From positions 1 to 38,429 of the forward strand of contig NCEV01000063.1 of the NCBI GenBank assembly GCA_002280875.1: 38,429 bases of DNA, in the 5' to 3' direction. Shown here in pieces: positions 1 through 8,712 of this stretch. The translations under genes and the position numbers were made by a program. A model generated the notes under the pieces. It ran no database searches. It was not told the origin of the DNA and saw only the letters and a list, made by a program, of their open reading frames with translations. This stretch comes from Caulobacter sp. 32-67-35. Its GTDB lineage: Bacteria > Pseudomonadota > Alphaproteobacteria > Caulobacterales > Caulobacteraceae. The first letter of the stretch is position 1. Each line of letters opens with the position of its first letter.

Positions 1-563
1 AGGGGAATGTCGTAGCCGATCTTGGCGCCGTCGCGGTCCATCGAGGTCAGCAGGATCTCGCCCGCGCCGCGTTCCACCACCTTGGCCGCCCAGTCGACGA
101 CGTCGAGGCCGGTGTCCTTGCGACCGCCATAGGTCCAGACGTTCCAGCCGCTGCCGTCCTCGCGCAGCTTGGCGTCGATGGCCACCACGATGCACTGGGC
201 GCCGAAGGCGTCGGCCCCGGCGGCGATCAGATCGGGATTTTCCACGGCGGCGGTGTTGGTCGAGACCTTGTCGGCGCCCGCCAGCAGCAGGCGACGCATG
301 TCGGCCACCTCGCGCACGCCGCCGCCGACCGAGACCGGCATGAAGCAGACCTCGGCGGTGCGGGAAATCACGTCCAGGATCAGGCCCCGGCCCTCGCTGG
401 AGGCGGTGATGTCCAGGAACATCAGCTCGTCGGCCCCGGCCGCGTCATACGCTCTTGCTTGCTCGACCGGATCGCCGGCGTCGCGCAGGGCCACGAAATT
501 GACGCCCTTGACCACCCGCCCGTCCTTTACGTCGAGGCAGGGAATGATCCGGGTCTTCAGCAT
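1..563 (-). CDS. hisF: Imidazole glycerol phosphate synthase cyclase subunit HisF (3' end beyond window)
   Basis: HisF pairs with HisH. It cyclises PRFAR with ammonia from HisH to give imidazole glycerol phosphate and AICAR, in the cytoplasm. Read on the minus strand, the protein begins [23 protein letters not shown], where the early Asp of CLDV is the catalytic acid of this (beta/alpha)8 barrel. [20 protein letters not shown] and [16 protein letters not shown] follow in family order. About 187 codons are present, so roughly the last quarter lies beyond base 1. The ATG shares bases with the TGA of hisA (ATGA overlap), which fixes the start and implies translational coupling. It is the last visible gene of the his operon. 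Confidence 0.95.
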   Translation of the reverse strand, partial: MLKTRIIPCLDVKDGRVVKGVNFVALRDAGDPVEQARAYDAAGADELMFLDITASSEGRGLILDVISRTAEVCFMPVSVGGGVREVADMRRLLLAGADKVSTNTAAVENPDLIAAGADAFGAQCIVVAIDAKLREDGSGWNVWTYGGRKDTGLDVVDWAAKVVERGAGEILLTSMDRDGAKIGYDIP

Positions 564-1288
564 CAGGTCGCCGCCACCGTCAGGGCTTCGGCCGGGCGGA
601 TCGTGCCGGCATAGAGCGAGCGACCCAGGATGGCGCCGGCGATCTTGACGCCCGGACGGGCCTTCAGCCGCTCGATGTCGGCCACGGCGGCGACGCCGCC
701 CGAAGCGATGACCGGGATCGAGACGGCGTCGGCCAGCTCGCCCACGCCCTCGACATTGACGCCCGTCAGAGCGCCGTCGCGGCTGATATCGGTGATGATC
801 AGGGCGGCGACGCCGGCGTCCTCGAAACGGCGCGACAGGTCGATGGCCGAGAGCTCCGACAGGCCGGTCCAGCCGTCGACCGCCACCTTGCCGTCGCGCA
901 CGTCGACGGCCACGGCGATCTGCTCGGGCCACAGCTTGGCGGCCTTTTTGACTAGGTCAGGATCATGCACGGCGATCGTGCCCAGGATCACGCGGGACAC
1001 GCCGGCTTCGATCCAGGCCTCAATGCCCTCCAGGGTGCGGATGCCGCCGCCCAGCTGCACGGGGATCGAGATCGACTCCAGGATCGACTGCACGGCGGCC
1101 GTATTGACCGACTTGCCCTCGATGGCGCCGTTCAGGTCGACCACGTGCAGCCACGAGAAGCCGTCCTTGACGAAGCGTTCGGCCTGATCGGCGGGGCTGT
1201 TGTTGAAGACCGTGGCCTTTTCCATGTCGCCGTGCAGCAGGCGCACGCACTGGCCGTCCTTCAGGTCGATGGCGGGATAGAGGATCAT
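563..1288 (-). CDS. hisA: Phosphoribosylformimino-5-aminoimidazole carboxamide ribotide isomerase HisA
   Basis: HisA catalyses the Amadori rearrangement of ProFAR to PRFAR, the step before HisHF. The 241-residue protein starts [17 protein letters not shown], with the catalytic Asp in AIDL. It carries the GGGIR phosphate loop, the second catalytic Asp region ([16 protein letters not shown]), [11 protein letters not shown] and the late ASGGV phosphate motif, so the barrel is complete. I chose the ATG at 1288 because it overlaps the hisH stop as ATGA, matching the hisA/hisF junction. An ATG at 1297 would add three residues (MAP) and cannot be excluded. The gene is in the middle of the minus-strand his operon. 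Confidence 0.95.
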   Translation of the reverse strand: MILYPAIDLKDGQCVRLLHGDMEKATVFNNSPADQAERFVKDGFSWLHVVDLNGAIEGKSVNTAAVQSILESISIPVQLGGGIRTLEGIEAWIEAGVSRVILGTIAVHDPDLVKKAAKLWPEQIAVAVDVRDGKVAVDGWTGLSELSAIDLSRRFEDAGVAALIITDISRDGALTGVNVEGVGELADAVSIPVIASGGVAAVADIERLKARPGVKIAGAILGRSLYAGTIRPAEALTVAAT

Positions 1289-1926
1289 GGGCGCCATTCC
1301 AGAAAGTTGGCGAGCAGGGATAGCCCTGCGGCTTGAGATTTCTCAGGGTGAAACTGTACGCCTGCGACATTGTCCTTGACCACCGCCGCCGTGAACGGGC
1401 CGCCGTGGTCTGTGGTCGCCAGAACGTCAGCCGGATCGGTCGGCGTCAGGGCGAAGGAGTTGGCGTAGTACATGTGGGCGCCGTTTTCGACGCCCTGAAA
1501 AAGGGGGTGATCACGCGTCAGTTGGATCGCGTTCCAGCCCATGTGCGGAATCGTCAGGCTGGGGTCGCTGGGCGCCAGTTTCCTGACCTCTCCGGGAATC
1601 CAGTCCAGGCCGGGGGTGACCCCGAATTCCAGACCGCGCGTGGCCAGCAGTTGATGGCCGACACAGATGCCCAGGAACGGAACGCCCCGGCCATGCACGG
1701 CCTGGTTCATGGCCTCATAGACGCCCGAGGCGTCCAGGCCCGCGCGGCACGAGGCGAACGCCCCCACGCCGGGCAGCACCACGCGGTCGGCGGCGGCCAC
1801 AAGCGAGGGTTCCGCCGTGACAACGATGTCAGCGGCGATCCCCCGGCGACGGGCCGCCTCACGCAGGGCCTTTTCGGCCGAACGCAGGTTGCCCGACCCG
1901 TAATCGATCAGGGCGACGGTCTGCAT
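1285..1926 (-). CDS. hisH: Imidazole glycerol phosphate synthase glutamine amidotransferase subunit HisH
   Basis: HisH hydrolyses glutamine and channels ammonia to HisF. The 213-residue protein begins [16 protein letters not shown] and has the class I amidotransferase features: VVLPGVGAF, the nucleophile elbow [10 protein letters not shown] with the catalytic Cys, and the His-Glu pair in VQFHPEKSQ near the C terminus. Length and motif order are normal, with no sign of damage. It lies 12 bases after the hisB stop and overlaps hisA by an ATGA junction, so hisB-hisH-hisA-hisF appear to be one transcript. Confidence 0.96.
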   Translation of the reverse strand: MQTVALIDYGSGNLRSAEKALREAARRRGIAADIVVTAEPSLVAAADRVVLPGVGAFASCRAGLDASGVYEAMNQAVHGRGVPFLGICVGHQLLATRGLEFGVTPGLDWIPGEVRKLAPSDPSLTIPHMGWNAIQLTRDHPLFQGVENGAHMYYANSFALTPTDPADVLATTDHGGPFTAAVVKDNVAGVQFHPEKSQAAGLSLLANFLEWRP

Positions 1927-1938
1927 GAGATCAGTGTC

Positions 1939-3417
1939 CTACAGAACGCCCTTGGTGGAGGGAGCCAGGCCGCCGGTCTTGGGGTCGATCTCGACCGCCT
2001 GACGCAGCGCCCGGGCCAGGGCCTTGAACCCGCTCTCGGCGACGTGGTGGGTGTTGTCGCCGTACAGGGTTTCCAGATGGACGCAGGCCCCGCAGTTCAT
2101 GGCGAACGCGTGGTGGAACTCCTTGAAGAGTTCGGTGTCCATCTCGCCGACCTTGGGCCGTTTGAAATCGACCTTCCAGATCAGATAGGGCCGGTTGGAC
2201 AGGTCGATGGCGCAGCGCGTCAGGGTCTCGTCCATCGGGATATAGGCCGCCCCGAAGCGGCGGATGCCCTTGAAGCCGTCCAGCGCCTTGTTCACGGCCA
2301 GACCCAGCACGATGCCGGTGTCTTCCACCGTGTGGTGCATGTCGATGTGCAGGTCGCCCTTGGTCTCGACCTTCAGGTCGAAGCCGCCATGGCGCGCGAA
2401 GCTCTCCAGCATATGGTCGTAGAAACCAATGCCGGTGGAGATCGTCGAGACGCCGGTCCCGTCGAGATCGATCCAGACCCGGATCTGGGTCTCCTTCGTC
2501 TCGCGGACCACTTCAGCGGTGCGGGCCATGACCGGCAGCGGGCGGCCCTGGGACAGGCCAAAGAGGAAACCAGCGGCGTATTGGTCGCCCGCGCCGGTCG
2601 TGTCCACGACTTTTTCCACGGGATAGGCAGAGATTTCGTGAACCTGACCGCCGGCGGCCACCACCGAGCCCCGCTCGCTGCGGGTGACGGCGGCGATGGT
2701 GACCTTTTCTGACAGGGCCTTCACGGCCGCGTCGAAGTCGTCGGTCTCGAACAGGGCGCACACCTCTGCGGCGTTGGCGAAGACGATGTCGCACTGGGTT
2801 TCGATGAAGCCCAGCAGGCCGGCGCGGTGACGCTCGACCACGAAGCTGTCGGACAGCGTGATGGCGATCTGACGACCGGCGCCATGGGCCAGGGCGGCGG
2901 CCTTGGCGAAGGCGCGGCGGGCTTCAGGCGGATCGAACAGATAGCCTTCCAGATAGGAATAGCGCGCCGCCTCGATGATCGCCGGATCGACATCGGCGCT
3001 GGTCAGCTCCACGCAGGCGCCCAGATAGGTGCTCATGGTGCGCTGGGCGTCAGGGGTGACGTTGATCAGGCTCTGGGCCGTGGCGGGGCCCTCGGCCAGC
3101 GACGGGGTGGTGAAGGCGCAGCCGATGGCCTTCATGTCGTGGCGAAATACGTTGCCCAGCTGGTCGTCGGCGACTTTGCCGATGAAGGCGCCCTTGCCGC
3201 CGAAGCTGGCGACGCCGGCCACGGTGTTGGCGGCGCTGCCGCCCGAGGCCTCGATGGCGGCGGCCATCACGTCATACAGGCTGGCCGCCCGCGCCGGATC
3301 GATCAGGGCCATCGAGCCCTTCACCAGACCCTCGCGCGCAAGGAAGGCGTCGTCGCACTGGGCGATGACGTCGACGATGGCGTTACCGATGGCGGCGACG
3401 TCGTAGAGAGCGGTCAT
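1939..3417 (-). CDS. hisB: In-frame fusion of a truncated PfkB-family (adenosine kinase-like) sugar kinase with imidazoleglycerol-phosphate dehydratase HisB
   Basis: One open frame encodes two unrelated enzymes. The C-terminal 196 residues, from the Met codon at 2527-2529 ([22 protein letters not shown]), are a full-length HisB. They contain the metal-binding [10 protein letters not shown] and [10 protein letters not shown] motifs and MDETLTR, and would dehydrate imidazoleglycerol phosphate. The preceding 296 residues are a ribokinase-type kinase that stops right after its catalytic motif and lacks the usual C-terminal end. The start is taken at the ATG at 3417 ([13 protein letters not shown]); a TTG at 3429 would add four residues. 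HisB and this kind of kinase are normally separate proteins, so the fusion either reflects a deletion of the kinase tail plus spacer or is an assembly error. HisB may still be made from its own internal ATG. Confidence 0.85.
   Translation of the reverse strand: MTALYDVAAIGNAIVDVIAQCDDAFLAREGLVKGSMALIDPARAASLYDVMAAAIEASGGSAANTVAGVASFGGKGAFIGKVADDQLGNVFRHDMKAIGCAFTTPSLAEGPATAQSLINVTPDAQRTMSTYLGACVELTSADVDPAIIEAARYSYLEGYLFDPPEARRAFAKAAALAHGAGRQIAITLSDSFVVERHRAGLLGFIETQCDIVFANAAEVCALFETDDFDAAVKALSEKVTIAAVTRSERGSVVAAGGQVHEISAYPVEKVVDTTGAGDQYAAGFLFGLSQGRPLPVMARTAEVVRETKETQIRVWIDLDGTGVSTISTGIGFYDHMLESFARHGGFDLKVETKGDLHIDMHHTVEDTGIVLGLAVNKALDGFKGIRRFGAAYIPMDETLTRCAIDLSNRPYLIWKVDFKRPKVGEMDTELFKEFHHAFAMNCGACVHLETLYGDNTHHVAESGFKALARALRQAVEIDPKTGGLAPSTKGVL
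2530..3417 (-). pseudogene. PfkB/ribokinase-family kinase (adenosine kinase-like) missing its C-terminal end
   Basis: This is the kinase half of the fused frame. It shows the N-terminal AIGNAIVDV strand, the GSMALID and [16 protein letters not shown] substrate-binding region, and the signature [17 protein letters not shown], whose Asp is the catalytic base. Members of this group are usually about 330 residues. Here the sequence runs only to LSQGRPLPV (residue 296) before HisB begins, so roughly 30 residues that close the nucleotide pocket are absent. The start is divergent from the ATP-grasp gene at 3542, and the 124 bases between them should hold both promoters. Nucleoside kinase specificity is inferred from overall resemblance and is not proved. 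Confidence 0.75.
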
Positions 3418-3541
3418 GGAGATCGGCAAGCCTTTGAAAGAGCAGGGGACGCAAAGCGTTTAAGGGCTGGCAAGTAAAGGAAGCGTGCTGCCAAGGCAAC
3501 GAAGGCTTGCCCCTGGCCCTGCGACATTCTAACCGCCAGGC

Positions 3542-4408
3542 ATGACCTCACCGACCGCTGATATCCTGATCCTCGCGCCGTCTTCGGAAAACGCCGCCTA
3601 TGCCGCTGCGGGCGTACGGTTGTTCGAGCGACTTTCCGCGCCGCTGCGCGCCCGCGGCCTGACCGTGGCGAGCCAGCCCTGGACCGATCCGGTCGATCCC
3701 GAGGCGGCCCGGCTGGTCTTGCCCTTGCTGGCCTGGGGCTATCACCTGCGCCAGCCTGCCTGGTTTGCTCAGCTGGACGCCCTGGAGGCCGCCGGCGTCC
3801 CGGTGATCAATCCGGTTCCGACCCTGCGCTGGAACACCACCAAGACCTATCTGATCGAGTTGGAGAGCAAGGGCGCGCCCGTCGTGCCGACCCATGCCCA
3901 TGATCGCCTGACACCCGAAGCCCTGGCCGCAGCCTTTGACGCCTTTGGCGTCGATGAGCTGGTGGTCAAGCCGCAGATCTCCGGCGGCTCGCAGGACACC
4001 GTGCGGGTCAGGCGTCACGATGATCTGCAGGGTGGCCCGCCCGGCGCGGCCCTGATCCAGCCGTTCCTGCCCGCCGTGGGCGAGGAGGGCGAGCTGTCGC
4101 TGTTCTATTTCGACGGCGTCTTCAGCCATGCGGTCACCAAGGTCGCGGCTAGCGGCGATTTCCGCGTGCAGCCGCAGTTCGGCGGCCTGGTCAGCAGCGT
4201 CGCGCCCGAGCCAGAGGCCCTTCGCGCGGCCCAGATGGTGCTGGAAGCCGCCGACCAGCCTCTGACCTATGCCCGTATCGACCTGATCCGGGGCCTGGAC
4301 CACACACCGCAACTGATGGAGCTGGAGGTGATCGAGCCTGATCTGTTCCTCGAGCATGCCCATGACGGCGGCGCGGCGTTCGCGGCGGCGGTGATGGCCC
4401 GGCTCTAG
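3542..4408 (+). CDS. ATP-grasp family protein (RimK/glutathione synthetase-like), substrate unknown
   Basis: The 288-residue protein has an N-terminal Rossmann-like pre-ATP-grasp part (DILILAPSSENAAY...). A central stretch, NTTKTYLIELESKGAPVVPT, is followed by ELVVKPQISGGSQDTVRV, where the Lys and the glycine-rich loop would bind ATP. ALIQPFLPAV and GELSLFYFDGVFSHAVTKV follow, and the end has ARIDLIR and MELEVIEPDLFLEHA with acidic Mg-binding residues. Such enzymes join a carboxylate to an amine or thiol via an acyl-phosphate. The acceptor cannot be read from the sequence. The ATG at 3542 is the first in frame. The gene is divergent from the his operon and 48 bases upstream of the GST-like gene. 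Confidence 0.75.
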   Translation: MTSPTADILILAPSSENAAYAAAGVRLFERLSAPLRARGLTVASQPWTDPVDPEAARLVLPLLAWGYHLRQPAWFAQLDALEAAGVPVINPVPTLRWNTTKTYLIELESKGAPVVPTHAHDRLTPEALAAAFDAFGVDELVVKPQISGGSQDTVRVRRHDDLQGGPPGAALIQPFLPAVGEEGELSLFYFDGVFSHAVTKVAASGDFRVQPQFGGLVSSVAPEPEALRAAQMVLEAADQPLTYARIDLIRGLDHTPQLMELEVIEPDLFLEHAHDGGAAFAAAVMARL

Positions 4409-4456
4409 CGGATGGCTGGGAGCGACTTATCTAGGTTGTAACCGCAGGAGTTGCTG

Positions 4457-5100
4457 ATGTCCGATCTCTCCGCCTTCCCGATCACGACCCGCTGGCCCGC
4501 CAGGCATCCCGATCGCCTGCAGCTCTATTCGCTGAACACGCCCAACGGCGTGAAGGCCTCCATCATGCTGGAGGAGATCGGCCTGGCCTATGAGCCTCAC
4601 CTGATCGACATTGGCGCGAACGAGACCTGGGGGCCGGAATATCTGTCCCTGAATCCGAATGGCAAGATACCGGCGATCATCGATCCCGATGGTCCGGGGG
4701 GCAAGCCATTGGCCTTGTTCGAGTCCGGCGCGATCCTGCTTTATCTGGCCGAAAAGACCGGCAAGCTGCTGCCCGCCGATCCCGCGCTTCGCTATCAGAC
4801 GATCCAGTGGGTGTTTTTCCAGGTCGGCGGCGTGGGGCCGATGTTCGGGCAGCTGGGCTTTTTCCACAAGTTCGCCGGCAAGGACTATGAGGACAAGCGC
4901 CCGCGCGACCGTTATGTCGCCGAGAGCAAGCGCCTGCTGGGGGTTCTGGACTGCTGGGCATGGTGCGCAATCTGGTCGGCTACTACGATGCGGGCGAGCT
5001 GGTCGACTATGCCAGCCTGAAGTCTGTTCCGGTCTGGCTGGAGCGCTGCCTGGCGCGACCGGCCGTGCAGCGCGGGCTGGAGATTCCGGCGAGGGTTTAG
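4457..5100 (+). pseudogene. Glutathione S-transferase, YfcG/YghU-like (Nu class), internal block missing and frameshifted
   Basis: The N-terminal part is a clean thioredoxin-fold GST domain: LYSLNTPNGVKASIMLEEIGL, SLNPNGKIPAI and LFESGAILLYLAEKTGKLLP, the pattern of disulfide-reductase GSTs such as YfcG. The helical domain proceeds through YVAESKRLLGVLD to about base 4955. The next family segment (usually ...GRDWIMGDDYSIADIA) is absent, and the sequence resumes in another frame with GMVRNLVGYYDAGELVDYASL and ends at the TAG at 5098-5100. By comparison with the family about 20 residues are missing. I chose the ATG at 4457, which has GCAGGAG seven bases upstream, over the TTG at 4451. Both flanks look undamaged. 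Confidence 0.8.
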
Positions 5101-5110
5101 CGTCCAAATA

Positions 5111-5243
5111 TTCCGCTCTCCCCGGCGGAGGCCGGGGCCCAGATCGAACCCCTAGAAGTCGGAGTGTTCGCAAGGCCGCGTGGCGCATCCACCCCAAACG
5201 CTCGGGATGAATCTGGGTCCCGGCCTTCGCCGGGAAGAGCGGA
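5111..5243 (+). repeat. Intergenic inverted repeat (palindromic element) between the GST gene and nth
   Basis: The left arm at 5111-5144 (from TTCCGCTCTCCCCGGCGGAG to CCCAGAT) is the near-perfect reverse complement of the right arm at 5211-5243 (from ATCTGGGTCCCGGCC to AAGAGCGGA). About 66 bases lie between the arms. The wording (CCCGGCGAAGGCCGGGACCCAGAT type) is typical of dispersed intergenic repeats in Caulobacter and relatives, from memory. It separates the end of the GST gene from the convergent end of nth and could fold as a bidirectional terminator-like hairpin. No coding potential is seen. Confidence 0.7.
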
Positions 5244-5251
5244 GTTTGGGG

Positions 5252-5871
5252 TTACGCGCCCAGGAACAGCTCCCGCGAGGGACACAGGTCCGCGATCTTG
5301 CAGACCTCGCACCGGGGCTTGCGCGCCACGCACACATAGCGGCCGTGCAGGATCAGCCAGTGATGGGCCCGGGTCTGATAGGGCCCGGGCACGATCCGCA
5401 TCAGATCGTCCTCGACCGCGTCGGGCGTCTTGCCGGCCGACAGTTTCAGCCGGTGGTCTTGCGGCCCACGCCGGGCAGGCTTTCCAGGTCGGCGCGGTTC
5501 AGCGGCACCTGCCCGCCGTGGCGGTCGATCAGGATCTGGGCCGAGGCGATGACGTTCTTGGCCTTGGTGCGGAACAGGCCGATCGAGGCGATGTAGCGGA
5601 TCAGGCCTTCCTCGCCGAGCGCCAGCATGGCCTCGGGGCTGCCTGCGACCTGGAACAGCGGCCCGGTGGACTTGTTGACCTGAACATCGGTGGCCTGGGC
5701 CGAGAGCGCGACCGCCGTCACCAGCTCATAGGGGTTGTTATAGTTCAGCTCGGTCTTGGGCCGCAGTTCCAGGCTCTCGAAACGATCGAACAGCACCGCC
5801 ACCCGTTCACGCTCGGCTGGCGAGATCCGCTTGGCGGTGCGTTTGCGGACAGGTTTTTTCACAAGAGCCAT
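5252..5871 (-). pseudogene. nth: Endonuclease III (Nth), internal block missing and frameshifted
   Basis: Nth is a DNA glycosylase/AP lyase that removes oxidised pyrimidines. The N-terminal part reads ELNYNNPYELVTAVALSAQATDVQVNKST and goes to LPGVGRKT at about base 5455, which includes the helix-hairpin-helix and the catalytic Lys. In another frame the protein resumes at LKLSAGKTPDAVEDDLM and runs through HHWLILHGRY to an intact iron-sulfur motif (C-X6-C-X2-C-X5-C in CVARKPRCEVCKIADLC) and TAA at 5252-5254. The missing piece, about 28 residues by family comparison, includes the catalytic Asp of the VDTH motif, so the gene as written is dead. The start is placed at the ATG at 5871; an ATG at 5883 would add four residues. 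It is divergent from the DUF2244 gene. Confidence 0.85.
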
Positions 5872-5935
5872 TAACTTGACCATGCCGTGATGCGACCCCC
5901 TCGCCAAGGCGGCGATGCATGCCTAAATCGATGAC

Positions 5936-6442
5936 ATGGCCGGGCCGCTTTACATGGACGCCGTGATCAAGCCCAACCGGTCGCTCAGCCGGCGGGGCCT
6001 TCACGTGGTGCTGGGCGTTGTTCTGGCCTTCAACCTGATCATTGCGCTGTTTGTCCTGGGGGTGGGCGCGCCGCTGGTGCTGCCGTTTCTGGGTCTGGAC
6101 GTGGCGGCGATCTGGCTGGCCATGAACGCCAGTTTCCGGGCCGCCGAGCGTCGCGAACGGGTGCGGGTCACCGCCGAGGCGATCACGGTCAGCCGCGAGG
6201 ACGAAAAAGGCGCTCGTCTGGTCTGGACTTCGCCCACCGCCTTTACCGGCGTGGATGTCGATCAGCCGGGCGAGCATGAGGCGCGGGTTCGGCTGCGCAT
6301 TTATCGCCGCCGCCTGACCGTGGCCCGGGCGCTCAGTCCGCCCGAACGGGTGGAGTTCGCCGACGCCCTGCGGCGCGCCATCCGCGAGGCGCGCGCCGAG
6401 CGCTATGCCGCGCCGGGGGCTGGAGCCGGCGCGCCAGCGTGA
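5936..6442 (+). CDS. DUF2244 family integral membrane protein
   Basis: The 168-residue protein matches the pattern of the DUF2244 family of alphaproteobacterial membrane proteins: YMDAVIKPNRSLSRRGL, then two adjacent hydrophobic helices at roughly residues 22-62 (VVLGVVLAFNLIIALFVLGV and PLVLPFLGLDVAAIWLAM). The start after the helices (FRAAERRERVRVTAEAITV) leads into a beta-rich, basic C-terminal domain. The function of the family is not known to me. The TGA overlaps the GTG start of the next gene (GTGA), so the two are probably co-translated. It is divergent from nth. Confidence 0.75.
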   Translation: MAGPLYMDAVIKPNRSLSRRGLHVVLGVVLAFNLIIALFVLGVGAPLVLPFLGLDVAAIWLAMNASFRAAERRERVRVTAEAITVSREDEKGARLVWTSPTAFTGVDVDQPGEHEARVRLRIYRRRLTVARALSPPERVEFADALRRAIREARAERYAAPGAGAGAPA

Positions 6443-7359
6443 GCAAGAACCGGGCGGACACGCCTGCGGAGGGCGCATACGGTCCCGCCATGGCTCTCGA
6501 CATGCACCCCTCAGAAACCTTCGCCCGTCTGTCCGAGCGCTCGGCGGACTATCACCGCATGGCGGTGGCCCTCGACTGGCTGGCCGAGCGCTGGCAGGAG
6601 CGCCCGTCGCTGGATGAGGCCGCCGGCGCGGTCGGCCTGTCGCCGTTCCACTTCCAGCGGATCTTCACCCGCTGGGCCGGGGTCAGTCCGAAGACCTTTG
6701 TTGCGGCCATCGCCCATGCCGAGGCTCGCAAGTCGCTGGAAGCCGGCGCCAGCGTGCTGGATGCGGCCTATGACGCCGGGCTTTCCGGTCCCTCGCGCCT
6801 GCACGACCTGTTCATCGCCCAGGAAGCCGCCACACCGGGCGAGGTGCGGCGTCGCGGAGCCGGTATGGCCTTGCGGTATGGCTGGGCGCCCACGCCCTTT
6901 GGCAAGGGCCTGTTCGTGATGGCCGAGCGCGGCCTGGCGGGCCTGGCCTTTTCGGACGGCGACGACGAAGCGACCTTCGCCGACATGCACCGCCGCTTCC
7001 CGGCCGCCGACTGGGTCTGCGACGATGAGGCGGCTAGCGCGACGGCGATCCACGCCTTTGCGGGCGGGCAGGGGCCCCTGCCGGTGGTGCTGATCGGCTC
7101 GCCGTTCCACATCCAGGTCTGGAAGGCCCTGCTCCGCATCCCGGTCGGCGCGACCGGCACCTATGGCCAGGTGGCGGAATGGGCCGGTAAGCCCAGGGCC
7201 TACCAGGCGACGGGCGGGGCAATCGGGGCCAATCCGATCTCGCTATTGATCCCCTGCCACCGCGCCATCGCCAAGGACGGGCGGTTGACCGGGTATCACT
7301 GGGGTCTGGCGCGCAAGGCGGCGATGCTGGGGATAGAGGCGGTGGCGGTGGCGAACTAG
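6439..7359 (+). CDS. Ada-like protein: AraC-type DNA-binding domain fused to O6-methylguanine-DNA methyltransferase
   Basis: The 306-residue protein has an AraC helix-turn-helix module at about residues 25-135 (LDEAAGAVGLSPFHFQRIFTRW, then LDAAYDAGLSGPSRLHDLF). It is followed by an alkyltransferase domain with FHIQVWKALLRIPVGATGTY and the active-site motif IPCHR (Cys 273), ending in the family pattern TGYHWGLARKAAML. It would repair O6-alkylguanine by suicidal methyl transfer and probably regulates transcription. Unlike E. coli Ada it has no N-terminal zinc domain with the phosphotriester-accepting Cys. The GTG at 6439 overlaps the previous stop; an ATG at 6490 (MALDMHPSE) is an alternative start. 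The convergent hslU gene ends 58 bases downstream. Confidence 0.9.
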   Translation: MSKNRADTPAEGAYGPAMALDMHPSETFARLSERSADYHRMAVALDWLAERWQERPSLDEAAGAVGLSPFHFQRIFTRWAGVSPKTFVAAIAHAEARKSLEAGASVLDAAYDAGLSGPSRLHDLFIAQEAATPGEVRRRGAGMALRYGWAPTPFGKGLFVMAERGLAGLAFSDGDDEATFADMHRRFPAADWVCDDEAASATAIHAFAGGQGPLPVVLIGSPFHIQVWKALLRIPVGATGTYGQVAEWAGKPRAYQATGGAIGANPISLLIPCHRAIAKDGRLTGYHWGLARKAAMLGIEAVAVAN

Positions 7360-7416
7360 ACCGCGACTCGCCCCCTCCTGACCGCGTAGCAGCCCGGTGG
7401 GGGCAAGTGTTCGCCG

Positions 7417-8712
7417 CTACAGAATAAACCGGCTCAGATCCGAATCCGCCGCCAGGGCGCCGACCTTGTCGGCCACATAGGCCGCGTCGATCGTCACCGT
7501 CTCGCCGCCGCGATCAGCCGCCGAGAAACTGATCTCCTCAACCACCTTTTCCAGGATGGTCTGCAGCCGTCGCGCGCCGATGTTCTCGACCGAATTGTTC
7601 ACTGCCACGGCCGCGTCGGCCAGGGCGTCGATGGCGTCAGGCGTGAAGACCAGGGTCACGCCTTCGGTCAACAGCAGGGCCTGGTGCTGGCGGATCAGGT
7701 TGGCTTCGGGTTCGGTCAGGATGCGGCGCAGGTCATCGCGGCTCAGACCTTTCAGCTCCACCCGGATCGGCAGGCGGCCCTGAAGTTCGGGCAGCAGGTC
7801 GCTGGGCTTGGCCACGTGGAAGGCGCCTGAGGCGATGAACAGGATGTGGTCGGTCTTCACCGGGCCATACTTGGTCGAAACCGTCGTGCCCTCGATCAGG
7901 GGCAGCAGGTCGCGCTGCACGCCCTCGCGCGACACATCGGCCCCGCCACGCTGGGAGGACGAGGCCACCTTGTCGATCTCGTCCAGGAAGACGATGCCGT
8001 GGTTCTCGGCCAGTTCCAGAGCTTCCTGGGTCAGGGCCTCCTGATCCAGCAGCTTGTCGCTTTCCTCGGCGATCAGCGGGGCGTGGGCGCCGGCCACCGT
8101 GGTCTTGTGGGTCTTGGTGCGACCGCCGCCGAACGATTTCATCATCTCGGAAAGGTTTAGCACCGAGCCGCCGGGCTGACCGGGGATCTCGAACATCCCG
8201 CCGCCGCCGGTATCGGCCAGCTGCAGCTCCACTTCCTTGTCGTCCAGCTCGCCGGCCCGCAGCTTCTTGCGGAAGCTTTCGCGGGCGGCGGTCGAGCCGG
8301 GTCCGGTCAGGGCGTCGAGGATGCGCTCCTCAGCGGCCGCCTCGGCGCGGGCCCGCACGCCGGCCCGGCGCTTGTCGCGCACCATGCCCAGGGCGCTTTC
8401 CACCAGGTCGCGGACGATCTGGTCAACGTCGCGGCCCACATAGCCCACCTCGGTGAACTTGGTGGCCTCCACCTTCAGGAACGGGGCCTGGGCCAGCTTG
8501 GCCAGGCGGCGGGCGATCTCGGTCTTGCCGACGCCGGTGGGGCCGATCAGCAGGATGTTCTTGGGGGTGACCTCATCGCGTAGGTCGGCCGGCACGCGAC
8601 GGCGGCGCCAGCGGTTGCGCAGGGCGACGGCGACGGCCTTCTTGGCGTCGGTATGGCCGACGATGAACCGGTCGAGCTCGGAAACGATTTCGCGGGGAGA
8701 GAACTCGGTCAT
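7417..8712 (-). CDS. hslU: ATP-dependent protease ATPase subunit HslU (ClpY)
   Basis: HslU is the AAA+ unfoldase ring that feeds substrates to the HslV peptidase. The 431-residue protein starts [19 protein letters not shown] and carries Walker A GPTGVGKT, the pore motif GYVGRD, Walker [11 protein letters not shown] and the sensor-2 region [20 protein letters not shown]. Its C-terminal tail LSRFIL is the segment that inserts between HslV subunits. The length is normal and the reading frame intact. The ATG overlaps the hslV TAA (TAATG), so hslV-hslU is one operon. As drawn, its partner gene is interrupted. Confidence 0.97.
   Translation of the reverse strand: MTEFSPREIVSELDRFIVGHTDAKKAVAVALRNRWRRRRVPADLRDEVTPKNILLIGPTGVGKTEIARRLAKLAQAPFLKVEATKFTEVGYVGRDVDQIVRDLVESALGMVRDKRRAGVRARAEAAAEERILDALTGPGSTAARESFRKKLRAGELDDKEVELQLADTGGGGMFEIPGQPGGSVLNLSEMMKSFGGGRTKTHKTTVAGAHAPLIAEESDKLLDQEALTQEALELAENHGIVFLDEIDKVASSSQRGGADVSREGVQRDLLPLIEGTTVSTKYGPVKTDHILFIASGAFHVAKPSDLLPELQGRLPIRVELKGLSRDDLRRILTEPEANLIRQHQALLLTEGVTLVFTPDAIDALADAAVAVNNSVENIGARRLQTILEKVVEEISFSAADRGGETVTIDAAYVADKVGALAADSDLSRFIL

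Noticed and set aside
7360-7416. Terminator between the Ada-like gene and hslU
   Set aside because: GCCCCC and GGGGGC could pair weakly, but there is no T-run on either strand and the stem is short.
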